The translations under genes and the position numbers were made by a program. From Candidatus Sericytochromatia bacterium (GTDB lineage: Bacteria; Cyanobacteriota; Sericytochromatia; UBA7694), in contig JADMKE010000024.1 in assembly GCA_018780035.1 (NCBI GenBank), positions 62,001 to 126,000 on the forward strand: DNA of 64,000 nucleotides, written 5' to 3'. Below, one piece after another: positions 62,122 to 64,000 of the stretch. Positions within the stretch are counted from its first letter, which is position 1, and every line of letters begins with the position of its first letter. A model generated the notes under the pieces. The model ran no database searches, had not been told where the DNA came from, and saw only the letters and a list, made by a program, of their open reading frames with translations.

Positions 62122-63552
62122 ATGTTACCCAGCTACGAAACCCTCAATACCCATCAAAAAGCCCTTCAGATCAATCTGGAGCCCATTCGCTATGGTACCT
62201 TCGCCGAAATTGGCGCCGGCCAAGAGGTTGTGCGCTGGTTCTTTACTGTGGGCGGCGCTGCTGGCACCATCGCCAAAAGCATCTCTGCTTACGATATGCA
62301 GGTCAGTGATGCGATTTATGGCCGCTGCAAACGCTATGTCTGCCGTGAGCGGCTCGAAAGCATGTTGGAATACGAACACCGCTTAAATTTGGAACGCTTG
62401 CGTGAAGAACGCGGCAATACCACGGCCTTTTTCACTTTTGCAGATACGGTCTCTGCCCAGTCTTACAAAGGCAATAGCGACTGTCATGGCTGGATGGGGG
62501 TGCGCTACCAGGCCCATCCCCGAGACGCCGACAGCCAGATCCTCTTACATGTGCGTATGCGCGACAAAGAGAATGCCCTGCAACAAGAAGCGCTGGGCAT
62601 TGTTGGGGTCAATCTGCTTTATGGGGCCTTTTTTTTGCACCACAGGCCCGATGATCTGATTCGCTCGCTCAAAGACAATCTTTCGCCGGGCAGAATTGTG
62701 ATCGACATGATTGAATTTTCGGGTATTGAATTTCGCAATGTCGACAATCGCCTGATGAGTCTGCGCCTGGTTCAAGAGGGTTTGGCCAATGCAGCAATGT
62801 TTGCTGCCGATGGCAAAGTACTGCAGCCCTCGGAGGTCTTTTACAAAAAACCAATTCTGGTTGAACGCGGCAGTTTTCATCCCGTGCGCAAGGTGCATCT
62901 CGATCTGATGCGCGCCGCATATGAAAAATTTGTGTCCCAACCTGAAATCAAAGCCGAGGAAGTGGTGCGTGTGATGGAAGTGACCATGCACCATTTACAC
63001 GCTTCTGGGGGGCTAGAACCGCGGGAGTTTTTGGCCCGGGCAGATGCGCTCAATGCCTGTGGATTTCAGGTGTTGATCTCCAATTATTATGAATACTACC
63101 GCCTTGCCGCTTATTTAGCGCGTTTTAGCAAAAACAAAACGGCATTGGCCTTGGGCGTGCGCAGTTTGCAGACCCTCTTTGACGAAAAATACTATACCGA
63201 ACTCGAAGGGGGGATATTGGAGTCTTTGGGCCGTCTGTTTAAAAATGACCTCAAGCTTTATGTCTATCCCACCCAAGACCCACAAACAGGTGAATTACTC
63301 ACGCTCAACTCACTCAAAATTGCCCCTGGTCTCGACAAGCTCTTTGGCTATTTGGTCGAAAAAGGCCATATCGTAGATCTGGATAATTACAACCCTGAGT
63401 GTCTCGACGATTATTCCCGCGATCTGCTGCGTCAACTTGAAAACAATCAACCTGGCTGGGAAGAAATGGTGCCCGACCCAGTGGTAGAACTGATCAAATC
63501 GCGCCATTATTTTGGCTATCGCCCCCCACTGGAAGAAGAAACCCATGCTTGA
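62122..63552 (+). CDS. Conserved bacterial protein of unknown function
   Basis: 476 residues, soluble, with no signal peptide or membrane segment. The sequence starts LPSYETLNTHQKALQINLEP and contains FAEIGAGQEVVRWFFTVGGA, ISAYDMQVSDAIYGRCKRYV and FFTFADTVSAQSYKGNSDCH followed by GWMGVRYQAHP. I recognise it as a conserved family often mislabelled in databases as a TonB-dependent receptor, although it has no receptor features. Its biochemical role is unknown to me. The C-terminus overlaps the ABC-F gene by 8 nt, so the two are translationally coupled, which may hint at a shared process such as translation. Confidence 0.85.
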   Translation: MLPSYETLNTHQKALQINLEPIRYGTFAEIGAGQEVVRWFFTVGGAAGTIAKSISAYDMQVSDAIYGRCKRYVCRERLESMLEYEHRLNLERLREERGNTTAFFTFADTVSAQSYKGNSDCHGWMGVRYQAHPRDADSQILLHVRMRDKENALQQEALGIVGVNLLYGAFFLHHRPDDLIRSLKDNLSPGRIVIDMIEFSGIEFRNVDNRLMSLRLVQEGLANAAMFAADGKVLQPSEVFYKKPILVERGSFHPVRKVHLDLMRAAYEKFVSQPEIKAEEVVRVMEVTMHHLHASGGLEPREFLARADALNACGFQVLISNYYEYYRLAAYLARFSKNKTALALGVRSLQTLFDEKYYTELEGGILESLGRLFKNDLKLYVYPTQDPQTGELLTLNSLKIAPGLDKLFGYLVEKGHIVDLDNYNPECLDDYSRDLLRQLENNQPGWEEMVPDPVVELIKSRHYFGYRPPLEEETHA

Positions 63553-64000
63553 AATTAACCAGCTGACGGTCGAATTTGGCGACCGGGCTCTGTTTAAAGA
63601 TGTCAGTTTGCTCTTTTACGACAAAAAGCGCTATGGTCTGGTTGGCGCCAATGGCGCAGGCAAATCTACTTTTTTGCGGATTTTAACCGGACAAGAACAC
63701 CATTACAGTGGGCAAATCCATTGGCCCAAAGACGTCAAAGTGGGGGTGCTCAATCAAGACCATTTTGCCTTTGAAGAACAGCCGATTATGGATGTGGTGA
63801 TTCAGGGCAAAAAAGCACTCTGGAAGGCCCTGCAAACCCAAGAGCAGCTCTCGCAAAAAACGGAATTGAGTTTGGAAGAGAGCAATTTTTATTCTGAAGC
63901 CGAGGCTGTGATTCAACGGGAATCAGGGTACACCGCTGAGAGTGAAGCGGCAAAATTGTTGATGGGTTTGGGTATTCCCGATAACCACCACAACCAGCCA
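63545..64000 (+). CDS. ABC-F family ATPase (N-terminal part)
   Basis: 152 residues are visible and the gene runs off the right edge. The N-terminus MLEINQLTVEFGDRALFKDV and the Walker A motif LVGANGAGKSTFLRILTG are those of a soluble ABC-F protein. The next segment, IHWPKDVKVGVLNQDHFAFE, is the usual Q-loop region. ABC-F proteins have two nucleotide-binding domains and no membrane domain; several act on the ribosome (EttA-type). The subclass cannot be told without the rest. It starts inside the end of the preceding gene, overlapping by 8 nt. Confidence 0.9.
   Translation, partial: MLEINQLTVEFGDRALFKDVSLLFYDKKRYGLVGANGAGKSTFLRILTGQEHHYSGQIHWPKDVKVGVLNQDHFAFEEQPIMDVVIQGKKALWKALQTQEQLSQKTELSLEESNFYSEAEAVIQRESGYTAESEAAKLLMGLGIPDNHHNQP

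Noticed and set aside
1..64000. tRNA, rRNA, CRISPR arrays, prophage or insertion sequence
   Set aside because: I looked for cloverleaf-like spacers, regular repeat-spacer arrays, transposase motifs and flanking inverted repeats, and saw none. A covariance-model or profile search could still find something I missed.

Overview
The window comes from a diderm (Gram-negative type) bacterium. It encodes a murein transglycosylase MltA, at least six lipoproteins with clear lipoboxes, and many signal peptides. Base composition is even throughout, genes are packed with 1-13 nt overlaps, and no phage, insertion sequence, CRISPR array, rRNA or tRNA was seen. A short single-RRM, glycine-tailed RNA-binding protein and many beta-propeller lipoproteins suggest a relative of Cyanobacteriota such as Sericytochromatia/Blackallbacteria. 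That placement is a guess from gene style, not a search result.

Layout. 1-3371 (minus): a Ter-type stress cluster of two TerD-domain proteins, two TerY-like vWA proteins, and a partial protein running off the left edge. It diverges from an XRE-type regulator (3656-5338), with a perfect inverted repeat on the candidate ter promoter. 5365-5806: an orphan antitoxin beside the C-terminal remnant of a PIN toxin. 5986-21211: scramblase-like protein, APC permease, LprI-like protein, an unknown protein, glycerate kinase, a 1431-residue repeat protein, a lipoprotein, an APH-fold kinase-like protein, MltA, an alpha/beta-hydrolase and a membrane START-like protein. 21342-25402: two coupled surface lipoproteins. 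25488-29052: serC-aroA-aroC, a compact operon for serine/PLP and chorismate synthesis.

29049-38408 (minus): a PQQ-type propeller protein, two tandem WD40-like paralogues, a K+ channel with RCK domain and another propeller lipoprotein. 38466-45181: TylF-like methyltransferase, RadA, a second K+ channel, a CPA2 cation/H+ antiporter, a zinc ribbon and an epoxide-hydrolase-like enzyme. 45345-48855: AGCS amino-acid:cation symporter and MurA, each followed by a strong hairpin terminator. 49062-52816: two tandem ankyrin-repeat lipoproteins.

52819-57819 (minus): an MprF-C-like acyltransferase, GlmM, a coiled-coil protein and MetRS. GlmM with MurA gives two early steps of peptidoglycan precursor synthesis. 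57915-64000: a broken secreted-protein gene, a TetR regulator coupled to a fatty-acid-hydroxylase-fold enzyme with a palindromic operator, a lipoprotein, a glycine-rich membrane protein, the RRM protein, a conserved unknown protein and the start of an ABC-F ATPase. The most unusual items are the Ter cluster with its operator, the 1431-residue protein combining a propeller, an MshEN-like domain and 12 repeats, and the decayed toxin-antitoxin locus.
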